Assembly: GCA_001797275.1 (NCBI GenBank)
Contig: MGOY01000030.1
Location: 1 to 64,000, forward strand
DNA: 64,000 nucleotides
Direction of reading: 5' to 3'
From: Clostridiales bacterium GWF2_38_85
GTDB lineage: Bacteria; Bacillota; Clostridia; Oscillospirales; CAG-382
The position numbers and the translations under genes are program-made. The notes beneath the pieces were generated by a model. That model worked only from the letters and a program-made list of their open reading frames with translations. It was not told the origin of the DNA and did not search any database. Each line of letters starts with the position of its first letter. The first letter of the stretch is position 1. Below are positions 24,378-34,009 of this stretch, one piece after another.

Positions 24378-27300
24378 ATGGTATATCGTATATATGTTGA
24401 AAAGAAAAAGGAGTTTGCACAAGAAGCACAAGCTTTACTAAATGATATCAATTCATCACTTGAAATTGATAATCTGAATAACCTAAGGCTTATCAATAGA
24501 TATGATGTAGAACATATTGAGGAAAAATTATTTGACTATTGCATAGATAAAGTTTTTTCTGAACCGCAGGTTGATATTGCTTCAAGAGAACTGCCTGATG
24601 GTTATGATCATGTCTTCGCAGTTGAATATCTGCCTGGTCAGTATGATCAGAGAGCAGATTCAGCATCACAGTGCATTCAAATCATTTCACAAAGTAAACG
24701 ACCTGCTGTTAAAAGTACGAAAGTGTATCTTCTTAACGGTATACTTTCTGACAAGCAAATTGAAAAAATAAAAAACTATGTAATTAACCCTGTTGAGAGT
24801 TGTGAAGCTTCACTTGAAACTTATAAAACTCTTGATGTGGAATACGATATACCAACCGAAGTTGCAAAAATCAATCGATTTATAAATTTCAATGAATCAG
24901 AACTTAAACAAATGCTCTTGGAATTTGGGTTCGCAATGGACCTTGACGACATTAAGTTTTGTCAGAAATACTTCATATCAGTCAAGCGTAACCCAACTGT
25001 TACCGAAATGCGTATGATTGACACATATTGGTCTGATCATTGCAGGCATACCACGTTTACGACAACAATAAACAGTGTTCAGATCGAAAATGATATTGTA
25101 ATGTCTGAATATGAAAATTATATAAAAATCAGAAAAGAACTGAATCGAAATAAACCAATAAATCTGATGGATATTGCTACAATCGGCGCAAGGTATCTTA
25201 AATCCATAGATAAACTACCCAGAATCGATGAATCAGAAGAAATAAATGCCTGCACAGTTAAAATTGATGTTGATGTCGACGAAAATACAGAGGAATGGTT
25301 ACTTTTATTCAAAAACGAAACACATAATCATCCCACCGAAATAGAACCCTTTGGTGGAGCTGCAACATGTATTGGCGGTGCAATCCGTGATCCACTTTCG
25401 GGAAGAAGTTATGTTTACCAGGCAATGCGTGTTACGGGTGCAGGTAATCCTTTGACACCGGTATCTGTAGCAATAAAAGGAAAACTGTCACAAAAAAAAA
25501 TCGTTACCACTGCTGCTGCCGGTTATTCGTCATACGGCAACCAGATAGGTCTCGCAACCGGATTGGTTGATGAGATATACCATGATGGCTATACAGCCAA
25601 ACGCATGGAGATTGGCGCTGTAGTTGGTGCTGTGCCGAGTAAGAATGTAGTCAGGGAAATACCTCAACCTGGTGATGTTGTGTTGCTTATCGGCGGCAGA
25701 ACAGGCCGTGACGGATGCGGCGGTGCAACCGGTTCATCCAAATCGCATACAACAGAATCTCTTGCCAAATGTGGTGCTGAAGTTCAAAAAGGTAATGCAC
25801 CCGAAGAAAGAAAACTTCAAAGATTGTTCAGGAATATTGAAGCTGCGAAAATGATAAAGCGCTGTAACGATTTCGGAGCCGGAGGTGTTTCTGTTGCTAT
25901 AGGTGAATTAGCCGACGGGCTTTTCATAAACCTTGATACTGTTCCTAAAAAATACGATGGTCTTGATGGCACAGAACTTGCAATAAGTGAATCACAGGAA
26001 AGAATGGCAGTTGTCGTAGCCGAATCCGATGTTGATGAATTTATAACACTCGCTGATTCGGAGAATCTTGAAGCAACAGTTGTCGCAACTGTTACCGAAG
26101 AACCTTTTTTGAAAATGAGCTGGAATGGAAAAATAATCGTCAATATTTCGCGTGAATTTCTCAACTCCAACGGTGTCGAAAAGCATATTGAGGTAGTTGT
26201 ATCAAAAGGTAATGAACTGAATCAAAAACAATATGATGATTTTAATCAAGGAATATTTGATATCGCATCTGATTTGAATGTATGCTCAAAAAAAGGATTG
26301 TCTGAGCGTTTTGACTCCACAATCGGTGCTGGTAGTGTTCTCATGCCTTTTGACGGGAAATATCAGATGACTCCAACGCAATGTATGGCTGCAAAGATTC
26401 CTGTATTATACGGTGAAACAAAAACTTGTTCTGTAATGGCATACGGTTATAATCCATTCCTTACAGAAGCAGACCAATATCTTGGAGCGTATACAGCTGT
26501 TGTTGAATCTGTTTCGAAGCTCGTTGCTGCCGGAGCATACACCAAAGACTGTTATTTAACCTTCCAGGAGTATTTTGAGAGGCTTGGTAAGAACCCTTCA
26601 AGATGGGGAAGACCCTTCTCCGCGCTGCTTGGCGCATTGAGAGCCCAGATTGATCTCGGTATCGCCGCAATCGGCGGTAAGGATTCAATGAGTGGCAGCT
26701 TTGAAAATATTGATGTGCCGCCTACTCTGGTTTCTTTTGCAATATCCACATGTAATTCTGATAATATTATAACACCTGCATTTAAGAATTCAGGAAATAA
26801 AGTTGTATTTGTAGAAGCTATGAAAAACGGAATGTTGTTTGATAGTACTGATTTATTGAAAATATATACTAAAATCACTCAACTTATTTCACAAAAAAAA
26901 GTGTTGTCAGCATATACTCCTGCTTTCGGGGGTATTGCTGCTGCGATTATTAAAATGTGTCTCGGTAACAAAATAGGCTTCGAATTTAATAATAAATTTG
27001 ATTTAAATAGGATTTTTAATTTAAATTATAGTAGCTTTATTCTTGAAGTTACCGATGAAGTTGAAATCGGAGAGCTTCTGGGTTATACCACAGCAGAATA
27101 TATTTTAAAGTACAATAATGACATAATATTTATGGATAAAGTGCAGTTTGTATACGAATCAAAGCTTGAACCTGTATTCCCAACCAAACCGATAAATTAC
27201 AATACAGAAATTGTTGCTAAGATATCATCTCAGACAATTGATCGCTATTCCTTCAAAGCAAAAGCAATAACAAAGCCAAAGGTTATTATTCCAGTATTCC

Positions 27301-28070
27301 CGGGAACAAACTGTGAATATGATACTGCACGAGCATTCATTAAAGCTGGAGCAAATGCAGAAATTATTGTTATCAGAAATAAAACAGCACTTGATATTAT
27401 GGAATCGATAAACTACTTTGCAGAAAAAATAAAAGATACGCAAATTATTTTCATTCCGGGCGGTTTTTCAGGCGGCGATGAACCTGACGGTTCCGGTAAA
27501 TTCATTACAGCATTTTTCAGAAATCCAAAGATTAAAGAAAATGTAGAATTGTTACTAGATAAAAATGATGGTTTGATTGGTGGTATTTGTAACGGGTTCC
27601 AAGCTCTTATTAAATTAGGGTTAGTTCCGTATGGTCATATCGTTGACATAGATTCCAAAAGTCCAACATTGACCTTCAACACTATCGGAAGACATATGTC
27701 ACGGCTTGTTCGTACCAGAGTTGCTTCTAATAAATCACCTTGGTTCTCTATGTACAAGGTGGGTGAAATATATACAATGCCTGTTTCACATGGCGAGGGC
27801 AGATTTATCTGCCCAGAAGTTTTGGCAAAACAACTGGCTTTAAACGGTCAGATTGCAACACAATATGTAGACCTGAACGGAAATCCTACAATGGATATCA
27901 ATTATAATCCAAATGGCTCAATGCTTGCTGTTGAAGGTATTACATCTCCGGATGGTAGAATTTTTGGTAAAATGGGTCATTCAGAAAGATACGGAGATAA
28001 TTTATATAAGAATGTTGATGGAGCAAACGACAGCAGAATTTTTCTGTCAGCAGTAAAATATTTTATTTAG
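24378..28070 (+). CDS. purL: Phosphoribosylformylglycinamidine synthase, single-chain PurL
   Basis: It converts FGAR to FGAM with glutamine. The 1230-residue protein fuses the PurS-like N-terminus, two synthetase halves and the glutaminase. WSDHCRHTTF is the diagnostic motif of the synthetase, followed by NETHNHPTEIEPFGGAAT. The C-terminal class I glutaminase starts at about residue 970 (PVFPGTNCEYDTARAF), with nucleophile Cys in GGICNGFQ and His in SHGEGRF. This long form replaces the separate PurS/PurQ/PurL of Bacillus. GAAAGGA precedes the ATG. Confidence 0.96.
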   Translation: MVYRIYVEKKKEFAQEAQALLNDINSSLEIDNLNNLRLINRYDVEHIEEKLFDYCIDKVFSEPQVDIASRELPDGYDHVFAVEYLPGQYDQRADSASQCIQIISQSKRPAVKSTKVYLLNGILSDKQIEKIKNYVINPVESCEASLETYKTLDVEYDIPTEVAKINRFINFNESELKQMLLEFGFAMDLDDIKFCQKYFISVKRNPTVTEMRMIDTYWSDHCRHTTFTTTINSVQIENDIVMSEYENYIKIRKELNRNKPINLMDIATIGARYLKSIDKLPRIDESEEINACTVKIDVDVDENTEEWLLLFKNETHNHPTEIEPFGGAATCIGGAIRDPLSGRSYVYQAMRVTGAGNPLTPVSVAIKGKLSQKKIVTTAAAGYSSYGNQIGLATGLVDEIYHDGYTAKRMEIGAVVGAVPSKNVVREIPQPGDVVLLIGGRTGRDGCGGATGSSKSHTTESLAKCGAEVQKGNAPEERKLQRLFRNIEAAKMIKRCNDFGAGGVSVAIGELADGLFINLDTVPKKYDGLDGTELAISESQERMAVVVAESDVDEFITLADSENLEATVVATVTEEPFLKMSWNGKIIVNISREFLNSNGVEKHIEVVVSKGNELNQKQYDDFNQGIFDIASDLNVCSKKGLSERFDSTIGAGSVLMPFDGKYQMTPTQCMAAKIPVLYGETKTCSVMAYGYNPFLTEADQYLGAYTAVVESVSKLVAAGAYTKDCYLTFQEYFERLGKNPSRWGRPFSALLGALRAQIDLGIAAIGGKDSMSGSFENIDVPPTLVSFAISTCNSDNIITPAFKNSGNKVVFVEAMKNGMLFDSTDLLKIYTKITQLISQKKVLSAYTPAFGGIAAAIIKMCLGNKIGFEFNNKFDLNRIFNLNYSSFILEVTDEVEIGELLGYTTAEYILKYNNDIIFMDKVQFVYESKLEPVFPTKPINYNTEIVAKISSQTIDRYSFKAKAITKPKVIIPVFPGTNCEYDTARAFIKAGANAEIIVIRNKTALDIMESINYFAEKIKDTQIIFIPGGFSGGDEPDGSGKFITAFFRNPKIKENVELLLDKNDGLIGGICNGFQALIKLGLVPYGHIVDIDSKSPTLTFNTIGRHMSRLVRTRVASNKSPWFSMYKVGEIYTMPVSHGEGRFICPEVLAKQLALNGQIATQYVDLNGNPTMDINYNPNGSMLAVEGITSPDGRIFGKMGHSERYGDNLYKNVDGANDSRIFLSAVKYFI

Positions 28071-28081
28071 AGGAGAAAATG

Positions 28082-29521
28082 ATGAGCAATTCTGAAAAAA
28101 CCAAATATATTTCACCTTTATCAACACGTTATTCAAGTGATGAGATGCAATATTTATTCTCAGAAGAATATAAATTCAAGACATGGCGTCAATTATGGAT
28201 TGCACTTGCAAAAGCAGAAAAGAAACTTGGACTGAATATTTCTGATGAACAAGTTGCTGAACTCGAAGCTAATGCAGATAATATTAATTTCGATATTGCA
28301 GAAGCTCAGGAAAAAATAGTAAGACACGATGTTATGTCTCATGTCTATGCATACGGTCAGCAATGCCTAAAAGCAGCAGGTATAATTCATTTAGGAGCAA
28401 CCTCATGCTATGTCGGCGATAATACGGATATAATTATTTTACGAGATGCTGCTCAGCTGGTTCTCAAAAAGCTTGTAGTCGTTATCAAAAATCTATCGGA
28501 ATTTGCCGATAAATACAAATCACTTCCCTGCCTTGCATACACTCATCTTCAACCTGCTCAGCTCACCACTGTCGGTAAAAGAGCAACACTCTGGATATAT
28601 GAATTATTACAGGATGCCGAGGAACTTGAACACAGAATTGCTTTATTAAAACCTCTTGGTTCAAAAGGTACGACAGGAACTCAGGCAAGCTTTATGAAAT
28701 TATTCCAAGGTGATGAAGAAAAAGTTAAGCTACTCGATAAATATATTGCTGAATCAATCGGATTCGATGAATGCGTACCGGTATCCGGGCAGACATATTC
28801 AAGAAAAGTCGATGCATATATTCTGTCAGCTCTATCGGGTATAGCTCAAAGTGCATATAAATTTTCAAATGATCTTCGTATTCTGCAATCATTTGAAGAA
28901 ATGGAAGAACCGTTTGAGAATAAGCAGATAGGTTCATCTGCTATGCCCTATAAACGCAACCCCATGCGCTGTGAGCGAATTTCAGCTCTTGCTAGGTATG
29001 TTATCATAGATTCATTGAATCCTTCATTTACGGCTGCTACACAATGGTTTGAGAGAACCTTGGATGACTCTGCAAATAAACGACTTTCAGTTTCCGAAGC
29101 ATTTCTTGCAGTTGATGCAATTTTAAATATCTATATAAATGTTAGTGATGGTCTTGTTGTATATCCAAAAATAGTCGAAAAACGTGTTATGGAAAAACTC
29201 CCTTATATGGCAACCGAAAATGTAATGATGCAAGCAGTTAATAAAGGTGCAAACCGTCAAGAGCTGCATGAAAGCCTCAGAACTCACTCTCATGCAACAG
29301 CAGCAAAAGTCAGACTTGAAGGTGGAGAAAATGATTTAATTGATCGAATTGCAAATGACCCAATCTTTAACTTGACAAAAACTGAAATTTTAAAAGAAAT
29401 GATTCCGGATTTATATATCGGGAGAAGTATAAGTCAGACGCAGGAATTCATTAGTGAATATGTGAATCCATTAATTAATAAATTCAATTTTAATGATGTA
29501 AAAGTTGATTTAAAAGTTTGA
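28082..29521 (+). CDS. purB: Adenylosuccinate lyase PurB
   Basis: It cleaves SAICAR and adenylosuccinate. The 479-residue protein belongs to the fumarase/aspartase superfamily. The signature SSAMPYKRNPMRCE is intact, the catalytic His is in THLQPAQ, and GATSCYVGDN is present. There are adjacent ATG codons at 28079 and 28082. I prefer 28082, because AGGAG (28071-28075) is then 6 nt away rather than 3. It is last in the purine operon and is followed by a terminator. Confidence 0.96.
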   Translation: MSNSEKTKYISPLSTRYSSDEMQYLFSEEYKFKTWRQLWIALAKAEKKLGLNISDEQVAELEANADNINFDIAEAQEKIVRHDVMSHVYAYGQQCLKAAGIIHLGATSCYVGDNTDIIILRDAAQLVLKKLVVVIKNLSEFADKYKSLPCLAYTHLQPAQLTTVGKRATLWIYELLQDAEELEHRIALLKPLGSKGTTGTQASFMKLFQGDEEKVKLLDKYIAESIGFDECVPVSGQTYSRKVDAYILSALSGIAQSAYKFSNDLRILQSFEEMEEPFENKQIGSSAMPYKRNPMRCERISALARYVIIDSLNPSFTAATQWFERTLDDSANKRLSVSEAFLAVDAILNIYINVSDGLVVYPKIVEKRVMEKLPYMATENVMMQAVNKGANRQELHESLRTHSHATAAKVRLEGGENDLIDRIANDPIFNLTKTEILKEMIPDLYIGRSISQTQEFISEYVNPLINKFNFNDVKVDLKV

Positions 29522-29535
29522 AATAGTTTATGAAA

Positions 29536-29572
29536 TAAGTCTATAGACCATATAAGGTTTATAGACTTATTA
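29536..29572 (+). terminator. Terminator of the purine operon
   Basis: AATAAGTCTATAGACC pairs with GGTTTATAGACTTATT, with one wobble. It is followed by ATTTTTACT, directly after purB. Confidence 0.8.
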
Positions 29573-29736
29573 TTTTTACTGTTAAATGTCTGAAGTTAAC
29601 ATATAATTAACTTAATATTTATACAATTTTATTTATTTTGTATTCATTTCATAATATTTATCTGTTTTACAAGTTTATTATTAAATCTAAATAAAATAAT
29701 CGTTAAGCATGTGGTAAAATTGTCTACTATAATTTA

Positions 29737-29765
29737 TTTACTTTCATAGCTATATACAGTATAAT
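29737..29765 (+). promoter_or_regulatory. Promoter of the DUF6514-like gene with overlapping direct repeat
   Basis: TTTACT (29737-29742), 17 nt, TATAAT (29760-29765). The 11-mer TATATACAGTA occurs at 29751-29761 and 29766-29776 (15-nt period), overlapping the -10, and could be an operator. Confidence 0.6.
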
Positions 29766-29811
29766 TATATACAGTAGACTACAATATATGGTGAGGAGGC
29801 AAAATTAAGTT

Positions 29812-30093
29812 ATGACAATTTCTAAATTATCAAATGTTTTGAAAATCGGAGAGGTTAATTATGAGTTGAGCTACTTGCTGAATGTTGAGGGGGGTGATCG
29901 AATTTATTATAATATTCTAATCTTAATGAAGGATTTATCCAATGGTATTACAGGCACGTCTGAAGTCGAAGATATTACATCAGATATCGAAAAAGTAAAA
30001 AGTTTATTCAATAAAATATCGTCGGGGTTAGTAACTCCTGTTACACTCAAAGACATCATTGAGGATTATCTATGCGAAGAATATTCTGTTTAA
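29812..30093 (+). CDS. Small DUF6514-like protein
   Basis: This 93-residue acidic cytosolic protein is probably of the clostridial DUF6514 family. The C-terminal pattern IEKVKSLFNKISSGLVTPVTLKDIIEDYL matches my recollection of that family (DREKVE..L...LVTPVHL.DV.ED.L). Function is unknown. GAGGAGG (29793-29799) is about 12-14 nt before ATG. It has its own promoter and terminator, so it is monocistronic. Confidence 0.65.
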   Translation: MTISKLSNVLKIGEVNYELSYLLNVEGGDRIYYNILILMKDLSNGITGTSEVEDITSDIEKVKSLFNKISSGLVTPVTLKDIIEDYLCEEYSV

Positions 30094-30147
30094 AGATATT
30101 TATATAAAGAAATATCATTATTTATCAAAAATTATACATAAAAATTA

Positions 30148-30173
30148 AAGAAGCCATCAAATGATGGCTTCTT
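30148..30173. terminator. Bidirectional terminator
   Basis: AAGAAGCCATCA (30148-30159) and TGATGGCTTCTT (30162-30173) are perfectly complementary with a 2-nt loop between them. It separates the convergent small gene and the lipoprotein gene. Confidence 0.85.
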
Positions 30174-30198
30174 ATTAACTTATATAGTGTATATGTTT

Positions 30199-32268
30199 TT
30201 ATTGAAAACTATATCCTGTAAAATCAAAATATGTTTCATCGGCATCGTCAGCAGTGTAAACAGAAAATGCTTCGTCATTGCAATAGAAATATAATAAACT
30301 GCCGGAATTATCATAAATGAAGCAAACATTTAAATCGTTTGCGCCAATAAGAAATTCCTCATATGACAGATATTCATCGTTGACATATACTTTCCCTGAT
30401 TTAACAAAGCTCGGATCAGAAAAATCATATATAGGAAGAGTAGAAATTTCATCTACAGAAGATTCTATTAACAAAGAGTTCATTTGATCAACTGAGTACC
30501 ATTTCTCACCATCAAAATAATATACTAAGTATTCATATAAGCTCATATCAAATGTGGAATAGTTGATTTTTGAATCCATAAATTCACTCGATATCGATAT
30601 TGTTGATGAAGTTATAGAGAAACTGCCATTACCGTCAAAAACATTTGCAAAGACATCTGCAGATAATTCGCCTTCTGTTGAAACTGTCTCTGTTTCATCG
30701 AATACTATCGTAAGATCAGTATTAATAATTGGCTCATCATTACCAATCAATGAATTAATAATATCTGTAAATCCCGAAAAGTTCTCCGAAAATGCTTCTG
30801 ATAATTCCATCATAGAATCTTCATCACTTACATCATATGAATTCTCAGTTGTAATCTCGGGTATATTGAATTCATAACTGTCAAGGAGTTCGTAAATGTA
30901 AAGAACATCAAAATCAAAATTTTCAGCTTTAAAGTTCATTGAAATTTTCATAGAATTATCAGTTGCTTCAATAAACTTTAGTGTAATTGTCATTTCAAAG
31001 GTATCGTTGTTATCATCGTTTTCATATGAATAAAGCTGCGATACTTTAATGTCAAATTTATAAGTATCTTCATCAATCTTTTTTATAACTAATTTTAACA
31101 CCTCAGCAAGCTCACCGTTTTCATTTGAATCAATTGCTATAGTGTACTCATTATCTGTTGTATTCTCAGTATAGACAATTTTCCCTTCAGTATCATCAGC
31201 ATCTTTAAAGCTAAATGTGAATTCATTTGTATTTTCTTTGCTAATGTAAGAAAAATCAAGATTAAACACTTCATTCGCATCAGTAAAAGCTTTTAAATTC
31301 ATTCCAATTATAGTCTTATTTAAATATTTAACAACTATTTTTAAACTGTCTTCTTCATTTTCTGACTCTTCAGATTCTGAATTGGTTTGTTCTATAAGGT
31401 CATCTATTGATGATTTAAATTCTTCAATTACTTCATCAGCAGTATCAGGTAAATCAGTTCCTAGAGAAGATTGTTTAATGAAGTCATAATATTCTTCAAT
31501 CATACTAGAAATTTTTTCATTATCTCTAATATACTCCATGTAATCTACGAAAATAGATATTACCGTATCTTCGTCAAGATTTAATGTAATAACATCAACT
31601 TCAACTTGTTCACCATTATAGTCAATCGTTTCTTTGGTGTCAATAAAATTTTCTTCCGGAAGCTTCTCAATAAGTAAATCCTTTAATTTTATTACGAGAT
31701 CATTAAGTAATACTACAATTTCTTCACTTTGTATAAATGATGGAAGATCAATCATACTTGCTGCTGTGCTTACAGCAGCGCTGGTATTCGGTAAATAATT
31801 AAAAAGATTTAATCCGGACAATTCATTTGGAATCACTATATACTTTTCAAGCATATCAGGAAATTCAACTATTACATTTTCATCATTAATATAATACTTG
31901 CCTGACATTGTTTGGTCTAAAAGAGATAAATACAATGATCCTTCCATTTGTTTATCTTTAAGATATGAGGTCAACTTAACACTATTGGAATTATTGAGTG
32001 ATACGCCATCAGAAATCTGTAAATTATTTATTGTTACTTCTGCTTCAGTTTTTTCAACTTTGTCTGTAGTATATGATGCTTGAACCAAATTACTTATTTT
32101 CTCAAATTTTTCTCCTGAAAATAAATCGCCCAATGTTATTGTTGGATCATACTCATCAGAAAGGAATGCTTCTTTTCCGCCTTTGAAGGATGTATCCTGA
32201 CATCCGGATATCATGGTCAGGATAAACAGAGTTGCTAAAGAAAAACTAATTATTTTTCTTAAATTCAT
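30199..32268 (-). CDS. Large acidic lipoprotein, unknown function
   Basis: This 689-residue protein has a lipoprotein signal peptide (lipobox ISGC, Cys23) and an Asp/Glu/Ser-rich body of repeating beta-type segments (for example FEKISNLVQASYTTDK, TVSTEGELSADVF). It is predicted to be extracytoplasmic. The recurrent pattern of strands and a weak internal similarity between the two halves hint at LolA/LppX-like or DUF-type barrels, but I do not recognise a family. It is monocistronic with a TTGACT-17-TAAAAT promoter. GGGGG lies about 8 nt before ATG. Confidence 0.85.
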   Translation of the reverse strand: MNLRKIISFSLATLFILTMISGCQDTSFKGGKEAFLSDEYDPTITLGDLFSGEKFEKISNLVQASYTTDKVEKTEAEVTINNLQISDGVSLNNSNSVKLTSYLKDKQMEGSLYLSLLDQTMSGKYYINDENVIVEFPDMLEKYIVIPNELSGLNLFNYLPNTSAAVSTAASMIDLPSFIQSEEIVVLLNDLVIKLKDLLIEKLPEENFIDTKETIDYNGEQVEVDVITLNLDEDTVISIFVDYMEYIRDNEKISSMIEEYYDFIKQSSLGTDLPDTADEVIEEFKSSIDDLIEQTNSESEESENEEDSLKIVVKYLNKTIIGMNLKAFTDANEVFNLDFSYISKENTNEFTFSFKDADDTEGKIVYTENTTDNEYTIAIDSNENGELAEVLKLVIKKIDEDTYKFDIKVSQLYSYENDDNNDTFEMTITLKFIEATDNSMKISMNFKAENFDFDVLYIYELLDSYEFNIPEITTENSYDVSDEDSMMELSEAFSENFSGFTDIINSLIGNDEPIINTDLTIVFDETETVSTEGELSADVFANVFDGNGSFSITSSTISISSEFMDSKINYSTFDMSLYEYLVYYFDGEKWYSVDQMNSLLIESSVDEISTLPIYDFSDPSFVKSGKVYVNDEYLSYEEFLIGANDLNVCFIYDNSGSLLYFYCNDEAFSVYTADDADETYFDFTGYSFQ

Positions 32269-32307
32269 TTAATTAACCCCCATAAATTTTTATTGCTCAG
32301 ATAAGTT

Positions 32308-32336
32308 ATTTTACTACTTTCTATTATTAAAGTCAA
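32308..32336 (-). promoter_or_regulatory. Promoter of the acidic lipoprotein gene
   Basis: On the minus strand TTGACT (32331-32336), 17 nt, TAAAAT (32308-32313), 40 nt before the start codon. Confidence 0.7.
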
Positions 32337-32463
32337 TATTAAAATTATGATATTTCCATATTTATCTTTTCATTGTTTTTCCAATAGCAATGTTTTATCA
32401 ACAAGCATATAATATAATGAGTTGCATATTAGGCTTCTCAATCTCAATTTAGGAGATGAAAAA

Positions 32464-32889
32464 ATGTCTGAATGTAATAGAAGAAGAGTTTGCTCATGCA
32501 GTTGTTTGTCTATAGTCTTAAGCATTATTATCGGTGCAATTGTTGCTATACTTTTTGCATTCGATTTAATTCAGTTTTTAGAAGTAATTATCTGGATAAC
32601 CTTTGGGCTTAGTGTTTTAGCCTTGATTATATTATATTATGTTGCAGTTATTGCCGCAAGAGAACAATCATCCCCTCTAATAAGATGCTTATGCAGAAAT
32701 ATATTATGTCTTATCATTTCTGCTTTTGGAACATTAATATTATCTATTGTCGGTCTTTCGATTATTCTTGTACCAGAACTTATAGCATCAATAATTATCG
32801 TTGCATTGCTATTTTTCTTTTTCGCACTGCTGTTAATTTCTTTAATCGCATTTTTATTATGTTTGTTATTTTCATTATGTTGTGACTAA
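32464..32889 (+). CDS. Small Cys-rich membrane protein, unknown
   Basis: This 141-residue protein has four predicted transmembrane segments (~residues 17-37, 39-60, 80-103 and 107-136). Cys clusters lie at both ends of the hydrophobic core: RRRVCSCSCLS near the N-terminus, CLCRNILC in the middle and LFSLCCD at the C-terminus. The start at 32464 has AGGAG 8 nt upstream. A longer frame from 32422 lacks a site. The family is unknown to me. It is followed by a strong terminator. Confidence 0.75.
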   Translation: MSECNRRRVCSCSCLSIVLSIIIGAIVAILFAFDLIQFLEVIIWITFGLSVLALIILYYVAVIAAREQSSPLIRCLCRNILCLIISAFGTLILSIVGLSIILVPELIASIIIVALLFFFFALLLISLIAFLLCLLFSLCCD

Positions 32890-32902
32890 CAAATAAGATG
32901 AA

Positions 32903-32924
32903 AAAACCGCCATACGGCGGTTTT
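32903..32924. terminator. Bidirectional terminator
   Basis: AAAACCGCC (32903-32911) pairs with GGCGGTTTT (32916-32924), and A- and T-runs extend on both sides. Confidence 0.85.
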
Positions 32925-32929
32925 GTTTC

Positions 32930-33856
32930 TTAATCGATTTTTATTATATCGGTTTTAGCTTTTTCTTTTAATATGTCGGATGCAAATATCAATATTGAAA
33001 ATGCTGCACATAATAATCCTATTATTATTGGCATTGTGAAATCGGAGTTTTCAATCGCTATTTCAATAAAAGATGAAGGAGCATTCATAAAATATGCGAT
33101 TTGATTATTTGTAACCAAATACATGATTATTTGTGATGTAAAAGAACAAATAATTACACCAAAAATCGATAATATACTGGTGATTATCAGGCGTAATTTC
33201 CCTTTTCTGCCTTTAAATAATACGTACCCAAAATATATAAACATTGCTAATAGGAACCCTGCCCACATTGATACAATACCCAAGTATGCAATAAGATTCC
33301 AAACGAAAATACCAAGTAAAAGACCGATAATACCGCCTAAAATTCCAAGTCCAATTTTACCGCTTATGATTTCTTTATGTTTTTCATTGTTTTCTTTCTT
33401 TGAATTTTGGATCAAATCAAGAGTACATGAATCACATAGAGCATATCTGTTTAGATTGATTGATACCTTTTTATATTTATCTTCGAGTGGTTTCCCGCAT
33501 TCAGAACATACCTTTACACCGGCTATTTCTTCAGAAGTTAATTTTTCAATCATAGCATTAATATATTCTAAAAGTTTTGTAACTGTATCAACTATTTCTA
33601 TCGTTACACCATTATCTTCAATTTCAAATTCTTTAATACCAAAACTTAATATATCTGCTTTAACACTTTCAGATAATCTAAATTTTTTTAAAGCATCACC
33701 TTCGTTATCCATCAAATAGTAATTTATAAATGCGATCTTTCTGTTCCCTTTTTCATATAGAGAAATCATATAACCTTGATATTCACCAAATACGCAATCA
33801 TCAGCAATATTGAATCCAATATCTGTTGCTAATGCTAATAAAGCTTTGCTTATCAT
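32930..33856 (-). CDS. Membrane protein with zinc-ribbon-like motif, unknown
   Basis: This 308-residue protein starts with a cytosolic domain of about 110 residues. A four-Cys zinc-ribbon-like element follows: CSECGKPL at ~118-125 and CDSC about 25 residues later. A charged linker and four transmembrane segments (~170-192, 196-215, 226-250 and 275-295) come next. GCAGGAGA precedes the ATG. The family is not recognised. The architecture, with a cytosolic sensor-like part ahead of a membrane domain, is plain, but the role is unknown. Confidence 0.75.
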   Translation of the reverse strand: MISKALLALATDIGFNIADDCVFGEYQGYMISLYEKGNRKIAFINYYLMDNEGDALKKFRLSESVKADILSFGIKEFEIEDNGVTIEIVDTVTKLLEYINAMIEKLTSEEIAGVKVCSECGKPLEDKYKKVSINLNRYALCDSCTLDLIQNSKKENNEKHKEIISGKIGLGILGGIIGLLLGIFVWNLIAYLGIVSMWAGFLLAMFIYFGYVLFKGRKGKLRLIITSILSIFGVIICSFTSQIIMYLVTNNQIAYFMNAPSSFIEIAIENSDFTMPIIIGLLCAAFSILIFASDILKEKAKTDIIKID

Positions 33857-34009
33857 TGTAAATTCTCCTGCTTCTATTAAATAATCAAATATAACATCCG
33901 TATAATACTACTTCTTCGTGGTTTATTTGTGAAAATTTTGTTAAATCTGAAACAAAAAATATTAAATATATTAATTTGTTATACTTATCAATATTATATT
34001 TTTATAAAG

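Noticed and set aside
25817-26170. 117-codon minus-strand frame inside purL
   Set aside because: Antisense shadow of a strongly conserved coding region with no initiation signal.
33123-33719. 198-codon plus-strand frame opposite the zinc-ribbon membrane protein gene
   Set aside because: Antisense shadow; the minus-strand frame has the ribosome binding site, zinc motif and membrane segments.
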